Positions 25,201 through 37,700 of a DNA stretch of 64,000 nt are shown in pieces (the stretch's first letter is position 1; every line of letters starts with the position of its first letter). Below the pieces are notes generated by a model. The model ran no database searches and was not told the origin of the DNA. It saw only the letters and a program-made list of their open reading frames with translations. A program made the position numbers and the translations under genes. Origin of the DNA: Gorsachius magnificus (Eukaryota > Chordata > Aves > Pelecaniformes > Ardeidae); contig CM067082.1 of NCBI GenBank assembly GCA_034008185.1, positions 153,781,395 to 153,845,394 on the forward strand, read 5' to 3'.

Positions 25201-28200
25201 ACACAGCACAACGTATTATAAAAGTATACCAAATACTGCTGGTAAATCAGAGAAGGCTTGTCCCTGAAGTAGGCAAAAACTAGCTACGTGGATTATTTTG
25301 GTACTAACACTCAGGGTTTTGCAACATTTGGCAATGATGGAAAAATAATCCAACTCCGCGAACATGAGTTTTACTGTAAATGCTTCAGTTTTGGCCTTGC
25401 TATCCCGTAACAGAGAGCGCGAAATAGTTGGCCAATCTACTTTCAGAGATTATATATATATTTTTATATATTTATTTTTACTTCTCTTGAATAAACTGCA
25501 AAGCTATGCCCTGCCTTCCCCTGCCATTGCACTGCACAAGAATAAAGCCTGTATCTTATCACGCAGCTTAATGATATGTTAAGCTTAAAGCAAACCACTG
25601 AAGTGAAACACCAATGCTGTCACGAAACCAAACTACCAACCAACCAGTGTGCAACAGAGCCCTATGCCCAAATAGCGTGAGAAAGCAAAGCAGTAATTAA
25701 CACAACTTATTTTAGTTGACAGCATTAAGAGAATATAAGCGACCTGCTATCATGACGCAGTTTAAAGCAGGGCAAGAGTTGGCTTCTTCTGGACGAGCTG
25801 GGATTATGGCAATAAAACAAAGGACACTGCAAAAGGTGAAGCTGAAGAAAGGATATGTCAGAATTTTATTGGGAGATACAAAAGGAATTTTAGATGATTT
25901 TTTTTTTTTGAAGACAGGATTTAGGGGATTTTTTTTTTAACTGAGGCAGATTTTCTACACAAATATCTACCCCCTAATTTTTTTAAACATTCTGTACTGC
26001 AAATTAATGCTCATGTTACTCTGATGAAATGCCAAGATAACAATAATTAAAAGAAAAAAAAATATATACGTTTCCTGAAGTTGTGTAAACAGCAGGTTCT
26101 ATGAAGCACTGAGCTATTTCACCTCTGCAGGTTCTGTGCTAAAATAAGAAGTCAGGGCAAAAAGTAGTGCCTAAAATACTGTTGTCCTACACATCCTAAG
26201 AAAGTTAAACTCAAGCAGCAAAGAAAGATTATCCTATCCACACCACCTTAAAAAAAAAAAAAAATAGAAATACAAAGAATCCCCAGCTCTAATACCACTA
26301 AAAAAAATCCCTACTTAGTCGGAACAGTTGTTTTCTGTACCCTCAGAAGAGCATTTTGCAAGGGGTAAGTTGTGCCTTGCTGCAATCTTTAACCCCTGCT
26401 CTTCCTGCACCTCTGTGCAGCTACGGCGGCCGGCGGTTCAGGTGGGGAGACTCGGGGCAGCACGGTACTGAAAAGGGAGGGCTTCTGCCAGCTGCAAAGA
26501 CTGGTAACAATTTACTGGAGTAAAGATGAATATTTTGAGGGATACAGACTCCAGCCTGACATTCATGTTTCGCTTGTGACCTGCAGAACTTTCTGGGGAT
26601 GTTAAGATGTAACTGGCACAGAAAATAACAACAGGCAGAAGGAAAGAAGGTTGAAAAAGCACCCCAAGATCTTCTAACATTGCTGTTCTCTCGAAACCTA
26701 ACCTCCTCCTCCTCTACGTGAAGTCCACACAGATATCACCAAACACTGTAATCTCAAATTCTATTTTAAATCATTATACATTTAGGGAAAAAAAAAATAC
26801 CCTAACAGAAAAAAAAAAAAAAAAAATGTAAAAAGTTGTCAGATGGCAATTTATTTAAAAGTAACCCATTATTTAAGCTTCTTGTTCAGGAACACCGATC
26901 TGTTTATGGATCATGGCGCCATTTCTGGAGGCAGACCATACTACCTGGTGCCACCGAAGTCCTCAGTCTAATTTCTGGTAGAGCCCAAAGTTTGACATTA
27001 GTGCCCAAAGTTTGCTCACATTCATTCTATATAAGAATCATTACCACAACTACTACTCGCTGAGATTATATAGGCTTAGAGTCTGTATGTTTTACAGAAC
27101 ATACATCAAACTCTCATGCAAAATTGCTGGAGGATGTTATGAACTGCCAAGTTTTAATGCAGAGAAAGTTGAATTTTAAAGGCAAAGGATCTCATCTAAA
27201 TTTTAAATCCAGACAAGCTTAAATTGATTTCAAGATTGAGTATGAATACACCCTGCGTAACAGCAAACTACTCAGGATCACTAGGTAGTTAGGACCATGT
27301 CTGTCAAGGAGTGAAAAACCACATACAATTTAATAGTAATAATAATAACAACATCATAATCATCATCTCATTATTTCCCTTTCCATCTCTGAAAAAGTGA
27401 GCTGACAGCACTATTACCTTCGCATAAATGCATACCCAGAAAAAATAGTTTGTCTACAGCCATAGCTAAGTGTCTCTGTAGGATGGCCTCAAAGTGGATA
27501 AAACAAGCCATGAAGATGGGTTTCTTTCTCTTTTTTTTTTTTCCTTTTCCCTTCTTCATTTTTGGGGAGTTTTGTTTGTTTCTGAAGAAATCACAGGCTG
27601 TTGCCCTACTCAAAATAGAAGTCAATGCCATATTTTTATTATGCTTTCCAGCTGATTTGGCTTTTACTGTACCGACCAGATACAAGCACTGTAACACGGT
27701 ACGAGCGTGCTTCCTATTTACTTACTTTTGTGCTGTAGCTATCGCTCCAACACACACCAGTCCCTACCCTAACACATTCACGATGTAAACCCACAATTAC
27801 ACAATCTGCTAGAACTGGTAGAACTCTGCCACTGACCATACGCTCCCATCTTCTCTCTGGTGAGAAAATTAACCCAATTAAAAGGAGGGGGGTAACTATG
27901 GCTCAGATGTACAGCACTGTACAACACATGGGCGTAAAAGCACTGGTGTTTGTCAGCCTGGCTCTGCCTTTGTCTTCACCCTTATCCAAGTAATTTTTGC
28001 TGGATATGTCACTCGGCAATTACAAAAAAGTTCATGGATTAATAGTATTTACCGAAACACTTTGTAACTTGGGTCCAGTGTCTCAAGAATCAGCGTGTCA
28101 AATCCTTGGCAAGAAAGTGCTGGAAAAGAGGAATATCTCTTTCAAATGTGCTCAGCTTCCATTTTTGTAAGCGACTTAACGATCTTGAGGGTTTGTTGAC

Positions 28201-28612
28201 ACACAGTATGACTTTGTTGAAAGCGGGATATTGGTTATTCTAGAAAATTTTAAAAGCTGCGCGTGCACACTAGGGTAAATACTTTCAACAGGTGATTACG
28301 CTAAACCAAAGGATGGCTTAGATGAGTATACAAGAGCGTGACTAAATTGTGTTATTCCATGAAATGAGGAACCTATATAGCTACAGTATCTTCCTACCCT
28401 CAGGAAAAAGTATAACCAAAGTGGGAGAATAGAGGGAAGTGCTGGTTTTAAACTGAAAATCACTACCAACATAATGGAGGGAAAAGCTCTTTGCAGATTA
28501 ATTACACGTGACTGAACAGAGAGCTGCTTGAGGAAGAGGGAAACATCGGCCAAGCAAGCATTTTTTTGTTCCGTTGTACATTTAGATTAACATTTTAAGC
28601 AGATACAGCTAC
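22203..28612 (-). other. CTDSPL: CTDSPL intron 1, middle part: no gene seen
   Basis: AT-rich intronic DNA with A/T homopolymers (for example about 26814-26826), A/C-rich tracts and an A/T/C trinucleotide microsatellite at 27331-27368. A small CpG cluster sits near 26424-26465. ORFs show no recognisable protein family and no exon of CTDSPL was identified. Confidence 0.65.
27331..27368. repeat. Imperfect AAT/CAT trinucleotide microsatellite
   Basis: The tract reads as AAT-type repeats that shift to AAC and then CAT repeats. It is a simple sequence repeat with no coding context. Confidence 0.85.
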
Positions 28613-28884
28613 CTATGGGGCGGTTACAGAGAAGACAGAGTGAGACTCTTGGAGGTACACAGGAATAGTACAAGAGGCAACGGATCCAAGTTGCAACAGG
28701 ATAAATTCCTCCTAAATATTAGGAATTACAAGTGGTCAAACGCTAGGAAGAGGGCCCCAGACAGGCTGTGAAATCTCCCTGCTCGGAGATACTCAGAACT
28801 GGACTGGCCAACGCTCAGAGCATCCCCAGCCCTGCTTTGAGCCGGGGCCTGCAGGTGCCCCTTCCCACCCAAATTACCGTGGGT
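28613..28884 (+). mobile_element. Ancient diverged CR1 fragment (plus strand)
   Basis: Despite many substitutions the order of CR1 3'-end landmarks is preserved: GGCGGTTACAGAGAAGACAGAG, ACAAGAGGCAACGGATCCAAGTTGCAAC, TTAGGAATTACAAGTGGTCAAACG, CAGGCTGTGAAATCTCCCTGCTCGGAGATACTCAGAACTGGACTGG, CCCTGCTTTGAGCCGGGG and a degenerate end near CCCACCCAAATTACC. The octamer tail is lost. It is clearly older than the neighbouring CR1 at 28938. Confidence 0.75.
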
Positions 28885-28937
28885 GTTGTCCAGGCTCACA
28901 GCACCAGTTACACACCCCGTTACCTAAAGGCGAATAA

Positions 28938-29640
28938 GAATCATAGAATCATAGAATCACCTCGGTTGGAAAAGACCTTTAAGATCATCGAGTCCAACCG
29001 TTAACCTAGCACTGCCATCCCACCACTAAACCATGTCCCTAAGCACCTCATCTATCCTTTTAAATACCTCCAGGGATGAGGACTCCACCACCTCCCTGGG
29101 CAGCCCATTCCAGAGCCTGACAACCCTTTCGGTGAAGAAGTATTTCCTAATGTCTAGCCTAAACCTGCCCTGGCGCAGCTTCAAACCATTCCCCCTCGTC
29201 CTATCATCTGTTACCAGGGAGAAGAGGCCGACCCCCACCTCGCTACAGCCTCCTCTCAGGCAGTTGTAGAGGGCGATCAGGTCTCCCCTCAGCCTCCTCT
29301 TCTCCAGGCTGAACACCCCCAGTTCCCTCAGCCGCTCCTCGTATGACTTGTGTTCCAGACCCCTCACCAGCTTGGTTGCTCTCCTCTGGACATGTTCCAG
29401 CAAGGCAACATCTTTCTTGTAGTGAGGGGCCCAAAACTGAACACAGTATTCGAGGTGCGGCCTCACCAGCACCGAGTACAGGGGCACCATCACTTCCCTA
29501 CTCCTGCTGGCCACACTATTCCTGATACAAGCCAGGATGCCATTGGCCTTCTTGGCCACCTGGGCACACTGCTGGCTCATATTCAGCCGGCTGTCAACCA
29601 GTACCCCCAGGTCTTTTTCCACCAGGCAGCTTTCCAGCCA
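28938..29640 (-). mobile_element. CR1 LINE, 5'-truncated (minus strand), about 700 bp
   Basis: On the plus strand the element begins with the reverse-complemented octamer tail (AATCATAGAATCATAGAATC) at 28938. It continues through CTCGGTTGGAAAAGACCTTTAAGATC and ATCGAGTCCAACC to about 29640. The tail sequence differs from the CR1 at 21862 and 63724, indicating another subfamily. The 5' boundary is approximate because the matching frame fades into flanking sequence. It lies tail-to-tail with the older CR1 fragment about 50 bp away. Confidence 0.95.
29026..29640 (-). pseudogene. CR1 ORF2 C-terminal fragment (open frame, about 205 codons)
   Basis: The minus-strand frame stays open over the whole element. 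It carries C-terminal CR1 ORF2 blocks in order: [89 protein letters not shown] and [18 protein letters not shown]. It terminates at 29026. The endonuclease and the reverse transcriptase active site (YADD-type motif) lie further upstream in intact CR1 and are missing, so the fragment is non-functional. The ATG at 29679 is in flanking DNA. The intact frame suggests a fairly young insertion. Confidence 0.92.
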
Positions 29641-32600
29641 TAAGAAATATTTACCTGTAGTTTGTGCTCCTGTATACATATGTTAGCAGCCAGCTCACAG
29701 TTATTTAAAGAATTATACACAAGTATTTACAACAGCTGAAGTAGCACTAATGGGTTAAAAAAAATACCACTTAAAAAAAATCATCTTTTTCTACCATTAG
29801 TTTGCCAGCCTTGTATGAACAATAAGCCTTTTCTTTTAAATTCTTTTATGTAGCAGAAAATTAAAGCTTAGTATTTTTATCTTGAAAAATGATATTGCCA
29901 AATAAGGAAACCTAAAAAGGGCTTGTGTGACATCTGAAAGGTGATTTTTTTTTTTTTTCAAACTAACATTTACCTCACACCGAATTCTTTAAAAGCTTTG
30001 ATCCATCTTTTCTCCAGTTTTATGTTAACTACCTCATTCTCCTTTTTCTCAGTTTTCTGTTTAGCCCAGAAATATCAGCCTATCTTCTTTTTCCAGGGCC
30101 TTACTATTTAGGCATCCTCATTCCCTTAAATTACTTCCTGGGACATTAACAGTGGAGGTAGAGGAAGCAATACCATAGCCTGCCAGTAGAAATAAAATAC
30201 CACTATACTAATCATTGATCACAGAAAAAGGGGGAAAAGGGCTAGCATCTCACTAATTGCCAAATGCCTTGTAAATATTTACTAAATTGCAGACTTTCAT
30301 CATGAATCTTACCATGTCATGCTCCAGCAGCGAGCTAAATTTTATCCTGAGAATCACAGACGAGCATCGTTAAAATCATACCACTGAGCCTACCGCTGAG
30401 CTTATGGAATGATTTAGTCCAGTCCTAAAGTAGAATTTCAGAACAGAAGTTTAAAGTCAACTGTAAATTCAACCCCCCCAACCCAAAACACACAGCAAGT
30501 ACCCGAGTTAAAATGACTCCCCTTAAACTAGAGCTTAAGCTCATGCAAACAAAGTCCTGCCCAGGTGCCAAGCCATGCATACCTGCAGGATGAGTCAAGA
30601 TTCCAAAATATTACAGCTTTACGTTCCCAAGAGGAGGAAGACGGGTGCTAGGAAGACGGAGCCTCGCAGCTTTGCGAAGGCTTCTCTATCCCTGGCATCT
30701 TTCCCTCCACTGATGAGAGCAACGCAAAGCCAAGACCAAAATCACTGAAAGTACGAGCCAGGCGAAGTTCATAAAAAAAACCAACAAACCAAGAGTCTTG
30801 GTTCTAAAGAGCTATAAAAATTTAATTTTGCTACGAGGCCAGCAAATTTATGCTTCCTGAATACAAGTGTTAAGAGAGACAAGAATATAAAGCCTTTTAA
30901 TGGGATGCACACTTTGGACTTTTTTTTTTTCTTAGCAGTACCCTGAACTTTCAAAAAGCATGAGATGAATCCAGCCAGAATCCCACTTAAAATACTCATA
31001 CATGTGTGATGTCTCCCCTTCCTTACACAACTGCATCCCATTTCCTTCTACAGCCAGTGTTAGCGACCATCCCAAACGAAACCCCTTCCCTTTCCATAAC
31101 TGGGGGTTGATTTCCCTTCGACGCTGCAGACTTCAGCAGAGCAGGGAACTAAAAGCCTTTTCATAGATAACTACGCAAAGGATCACAATCTTCCAAGTGT
31201 ACGTATTTAATTCAGAAACAATTAAAACAGATTTTGTGGAAATGCTGAAGGGAATACATATAAAAACGGTGGTGGTACTCACTCAGGAAGCCAGCTGACA
31301 AAATCCATCAGAGAAGGAATTAGAAGAGGTGATACTTTATCAAATTCAGTTGCAGCTTTCTGCAATGGGAGATTTGTTAACATCCTATAGAAACTGTGAA
31401 AACTGTCCGACAGGCCCCTGGAATAACGCAGCCTTTCCATAACCCTCTATATTGTTCTCCTGGCTGCGTAACAGACACAAGAAGTTTCTCTACAGTGGCA
31501 AAACAACAAGCCCCTGCTGACGCTGAGATCAGGTTTGCCTCTATGGAGTAAAGCGATAGGACTTCAGTGTGACATGAAACCTCCACAAATCGCAATTTAA
31601 ATACACTGCCTGAAGCGTATTGGTGACCAAGCTACGCAATTCTTGTCTGCAACGGGGAAAGTTTTTATATCTGTGCCATTTTTACTCAATTACCCATAAA
31701 ATTCAGCCAGGTATTTCGGCTTTGGAAGCTGCAGCATAGATGGGACTTCCAGCCTGCTGAAGCACCACGTTACCTAACGCTGCTCAGAACAGAGGGTTTC
31801 AAAATCTGAAAGCCCGTTTTAACAACCACCCCCAAGGCTGCTAAACTTAGAGAAGCAGAACACCACCAACCACCGCCTGAAATTTTTTTGCCAAGTTTTC
31901 CCTCTTCTTCTCCTCCTCCTCCGAAGAGGAGCTAAAGATAAATGGTGGGACTCTGCAACTCCGTATCCCTGGTTACATTTCGGTGCGGCACGTACAGCGC
32001 ATGGAGCTGATGGCAAAATTGTCAGATTAGGATTTTGAACTCCATTCCACCTATCTTTGCACCCAGTCAAGCACGGAGGTCACAGAAAGACTGTGCACGC
32101 TCCCTCTACTGTTAATGGGGTCTCCAGGATGCAACTACAACGGTGCAATCAAACGCATCCTACAAGCGCCTGCGTTTCCTCCACCAGTTATTAAAACAAA
32201 CCCACCTTATTTACAGGCACACCTGAAAGCCACATGTTAATTTTCATTGAATAGCAAAGATTATTTTATCAAAAAACCCAAAACAGAGAAATGGAGAAAC
32301 ATTCAAACCCATTGAACAAAATGGGAGATGTCCTGACCTCTAATTTTATCAACGGAAGCAAGGAAAATTGTCCTGTTCCTGACCACCTGGTGAGGCACAG
32401 CAACACGTCCATTTTACAGACATGAAAACATTTCCAGCATTGCTAGCAACAGCATTTGACTAAAAAAGTTCTACCAGATACTGAAGTACAGCATTATTTA
32501 GGACTCCTCCAAGCAAGCACCTCTTTCAGTCACGCATCCTCGGCTGAGCCACAACAGAACATCTGGCTCAGCTTTTCCTCAAAAAGGACTGAAATGCTGA

Positions 32601-34690
32601 AATCAATCCACAAGTGAGCGGTGTTCGTGAAGAAACAGAGCAACAAAAATAAAAATAAAAAAATAAATTAAAACAGCCAGCAGGGAGGGAAGTTAGCCAT
32701 GGGCAGTGAGTGCAGGGGCTCTGGGACATCTCCCAGCACCTCCTGGCTCCACGCAGGGCAAGAATAATTATATGTGGTCCTCCCAGTAATGAAGAAAAGT
32801 GGCATATTTGGCCAAAAGGCGGGTCATGGTTTAGAAGCACATTGGTATTATTTCCTGTGACTGTTCCAAGGGCTGCATTTAACCTCCGGGAAGTGATATG
32901 AATAGATGCGATGTTTGCCAGAGGGAAGGGTGCTGGTGGTCAGTTTTACCCAAACATTGCCAAAGAATTATCTTCAGGTTAAGCATGCGAGTCCTCTGTT
33001 CAGTTGACATGTTTTAATTTTTTTCTAGGAGAATTAAAAAGTGACTTCTCTAGTAAATATTGACTGCTCCCTTTCACTGGAACACAAATCAAGAATTTAA
33101 CACGTTCATATTCAACCCTCGTGCTCAATACATTTTTACTACTATTTAACATGCAAGACAACTGTTTACAGAGAAGTTAACCCACGCTTTCACATAGAAA
33201 ACACAAGAATTTATAGGTGTTTTGCCACCTAGTAAACTTGAGATTTATTTTTAAAAAGTGTTTCTGAGTACTGAGTTCAAACTAACCTTATCAGGTAGAG
33301 AAGAATTTTCAGTGTTTTATCTTGTTACAGCACAAGACCATCAAACCCTGAGAAATGTTTGGTTGCTTTGCATGATGAAATAGAAAGCAAAACCAAAACT
33401 GCTCTCAAAGACATCTGCCTACTGGACTTGGTATCATTTCCACACTGCAACATTTTATCAGCTATTTAACTGAAAATACAGGATACAGATTCCCAGACAG
33501 TCACAGTTACCGTACGCATATGGTCTTAATTAAAGCAAGAAAGCCTGTTTACTCCTGTACAATACTTCCTAACAGCCAGCTAGCTGACTATCACCTAATC
33601 AGCTATTAAAAAGGTGAAAACTGTGAACCTGTTTTCCAGCCAAAATTATTATCCATTCAAAACTCTTGTCATTATTATAGAAAAGAAAAATCTTTACTAA
33701 CCTTGTTAGCAGAAGGGAAAATAAAGCCGTTTGTTATTTGAAGGCTATCATATGAAGACCACCTACAGCGGGACTTAAGAAATCATCTTCACAGTAAAGA
33801 ACTGCAGGTTGGTTTGGTTTTTTTTTTTGAAAAAGAGGAGCATGTATTGGGCTGAGAGTTACTTGAAAATAGTTTAAAAACAAAACCATAAATTTTTGTT
33901 GTTGTTTTCCTACCTCGACTCCAACCGGTAATTTAAAGTGGCCATTAGAAACATTTTACTTGCACCATTAGTAAAGGGAAAACAGCAGCAGCATTCTGGT
34001 AAGCAGTAGGCATGTTACTGTTTGCTGAAAATTATTTTTTACCTACAGACGTACAATATGATTCAAAGTGAATTCCAACAACCCCCCCATCCATAGCATT
34101 AAAAATAAATAAAGCCTAAACTAAACAGATATTAACCTTACCATGTGGAATTTGGGACTATCTTGGCGTATTCTGCGATGAGTCAGCCCAGCCATATTTC
34201 ACTCTTATCTTTATTCAGTACCCATTGAAGACATTTCCAAAACAAACCCAGTGTTACTTCTGTGTTTTAGAACAAACACTACTCACACAAATGCTAACTT
34301 TCTCAAGGGGTTGGGGCTGCTTTGTACAGACGGGGTGCCAGGTTACATTGCTAAAAATTGTACTGCTACGCCCTTCTGGTCATCATCACAAGGTTGCCTT
34401 CCGAGACTTTCATAATTTGGTTCCTTTCCACAGCTTATATCCCTGCTAATATTACTGGGATTTATTGGGTTGGTTGGTTTTGGTTTAGTTTTTTTGCTTT
34501 GGAGGGTGGTGGTGGTGTTTTCTGAGGAATCATTTTTTATGTTGCAAAGCTCCAGTAAGTATTTTTAGATACACAATTTAGGAAGATTGCAAGTGTTATT
34601 TGAAGAGTTTGGTGAAAGAAGTACTTTTGGGTCATTGGGGGAAGAATCAGAACCATCCGGTGCAACAGGAATTCACAACCCCTGTGGAAT

Positions 34691-34722
34691 TGGATTTGAA
34701 CAGAACTGGATTTGAACAGAAC
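34691..34722. repeat. Perfect 16-bp tandem duplication
   Basis: Two identical adjacent copies of tggatttgaacagaac at 34691-34706 and 34707-34722. Confidence 0.95.
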
Positions 34723-37700
34723 CACAAGAGCACAAGGTCAACGTTAAGTTTTGCACTTCAGGGCTTAGTCTAGCATATTACATATTGCAAAATGAAAAGG
34801 CTTAAGTTTCATTCTATTTACGACATTTCCTAAAAGGACACGTTGAACTGAAACGATACAGTGAAACCTCCTCTGATCTCATCTTCTCTTGAGATGTGGT
34901 ATGGCAGTCCCTGAGTGCTGCTCTGCATCTGATGGAAGCGGTACCTTACTGACGGACCTAGGGGCACCTGGTCCATAGGAATCTGCTGAAATTATCTCTT
35001 ACATCTGAGGCAGGTTTTCTCTGAAAGCTCGTTTTTCTCCTTTTAATAATATTACAGTTTTATAACATGAGACAGTAACAGTATTTGGTTACTATGTTTA
35101 AGATGAACAACTGTTTGATCTAAAGGTATGGAAAAGAATCCATCACTACCAAAACAACTGAGGTAGTGACATTTTTAAAAACACTCTGCTCTCAGAGCTC
35201 ACTTGCCTGCCAGAACGATGCTAAACAGGTAATTTATTATAAAATGGAGCAGTAATAGTACAAGTAAATACAGGAATGAGACCTGAGCAGATTTCCATTT
35301 CAAAAATCACCAAGTGTGATTTCCAGTTTTGTTCAAATTTTTATCCTTGTTCCTGTCATGACACGTTTACAAAAGAAAAAGTGGTGGTGACTGCAGGGTA
35401 ATATGTTGGGTACCAACGAGTCTGAAAGTCTTACAGGAAAAAAAAACACCACCCCCAAACTACCATAATACTAACAGTGAATGCTCTTTGTAGAAGTAAT
35501 GTAGTAATACTCTGCAGTTAGCGTGTCTAAGTTGTTAGCATCCTTTCCAATACAGACAGCATAAGCTGCAGTATTTCCCATTTCTCATGGGGCAGGAAAA
35601 AAACAACTTGAATTTCAGGGCACAGTTTGCATTAAACTGACAGTTTTATCATGATAATTTGGAGCCAGAAACATGCAAGTCTTCAGCCCACTCTAGAATT
35701 AAGAAGGGCATTTCTTGGGGTTTTTTAGGTTTCACTTTCACTCTCTGTTAAACTCCACCATATTTGCTTCCTGCACATCTTTAATCTCAACACAACAGGG
35801 AATCTTCCAGAAAGACATGACATTCTGAAATGCGAGGAAAAAGGAGTCCCACAACTATGTACTCATGATAAACCTGATTAAACAAATCCACTTAAAATCT
35901 CATTCCTTTGTGGATAAGCACAGACCTCTACACAGATGCAAATTGTTTTACAGTTATGTTGTAAACCTCCTCCTTCTGGGACTTTTCAATTTATGTCAAT
36001 GTGTAATTAGCAAATGAATTGCACTGTAGATTGCATTCAGTACTCTTTTCCTTTTCTTCTTTTAATTCCCCAACCAACATCCCCCCCCCCCCCCGCCCAA
36101 ACTCTCAAGCCATTTTCAACTTACTGATTCTCAACAAAACCAGCTTCATATCATAAAACATCCTAAGAACTGTCAGCTGACCAACAAATGACTTGGCAGA
36201 GGGACTCATCCTCCAGCACACATAACCCATCACAGGAAAGCTGTTGGTGAGAGTTTGCGATAAATATAATTTCAAATATTTGGCATGTTCAGTTGGTCAC
36301 TATGTAAAGGTATTTTTCCTTTCCTTCCCCTACTGACTGATGACACACACAATTCATATGCTGAAATACGATCAGTGCCTTTATAATACTATTTTTCAGC
36401 ACCTTCATAAGATTACTTTTATTATAATAAATGCAAATTGCTGTCAGTTAATCCTGTTTAGGAATTCCCAGATAAACTCTTTTGGCAACCATATCTTCGG
36501 AAGGATTATGCAGGCCACCCATATGATCCATGAGCAAACGCTTCCTTTTACCCAAACGGGATATTCTGCCTTTAATTCTGAAGCCACGCTGTACTGTGGG
36601 GAGAGCCTTGGCATACTTACCTCTATTTTATTGATTATTTTTCATGCGCCTCCTCCCTTTAAATACAGCACAACATTGACTCAAGGTTTTTAACCAGTTG
36701 TTACGAGGAAGAAATAAATGCTTTGGCTTTAAGAACCAAAGCTGCTATACAGTGGCAGGGATCCTGCATCATTGACACGATCAAGACCTTTATCTTACTA
36801 GATTTTAATGGGAGTTAAGAAACACAGAGAACATCTCTCCTTACCGATAGCTCCTATGCCATGTTGGCCAACTCACCAGGGGCCCATCTGCCCATGCAGC
36901 GTGGTCCAGGGTTCCCCATCACCGCACCATCTCACTCCCCAAACATCTATGCTAGCTTCTCATACCAGAATCTTCCCTGGCCACAGCCACCAGTGCCAAA
37001 CGCCTCTGAGCCCCTTAAACTTAAACCAGAGCACAAAGATAGCTGCTGCAATCCAGAAACTTATGACAAGAAAAAAGGCAAGAAAGTAAAATACAGCACG
37101 GGAAAAAATTAAAAAAAACCAAACGTCAAAGCTTCACTCCAAAAATCCCCCTAAGATATATGCATAAACTGTTTTTCCTGAAATGCTTTGCTTTACACTG
37201 CATTCATCAAATTGTTAATGTGCGTCTTTAACCACTTTTAGTTTTAGTTTACAAGAAATCCCATAAGCCTATTTTTTTTGAATTTGCAAGGCTTTTGTGA
37301 AGGGTTATTGAGATCCTTTATAATCTTAAAAAGTTCCTTTCTCTCCAGGTGGTAAATATTAGATCTTTCAGTGTGCTTGGCTGAAGTGAGTATAAATTAT
37401 GAAGTATCTTCTAGGAATGTGTCGCTATTGATCGCTCCTTTGCAGAACACTTCTCGCTGAACTACCACCAGGAACAATTCACAGTTCAAGCAAACCTCAG
37501 AATGCACAACAGCTTCAAAACCTGCGGCCACTATTTTGAATTCTACCAAAGCTTTCTGGCCATTAGATCCCCAGTAACCACATGTACGTGCGTTCACAGG
37601 TGACTAACGCAAGTCTGTAATTATTCAGGCATGTATATACAAAACAGCTTTTGTGGACAAAAATAAAGCAGCACTGCATGTGAATTGTTAAATGCAAGCT

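Noticed and set aside
29033..29643. Plus-strand and out-of-frame ORFs over the 28.9-29.6 kb CR1
   Set aside because: They are shadows of the minus-strand CR1 ORF2 frame.
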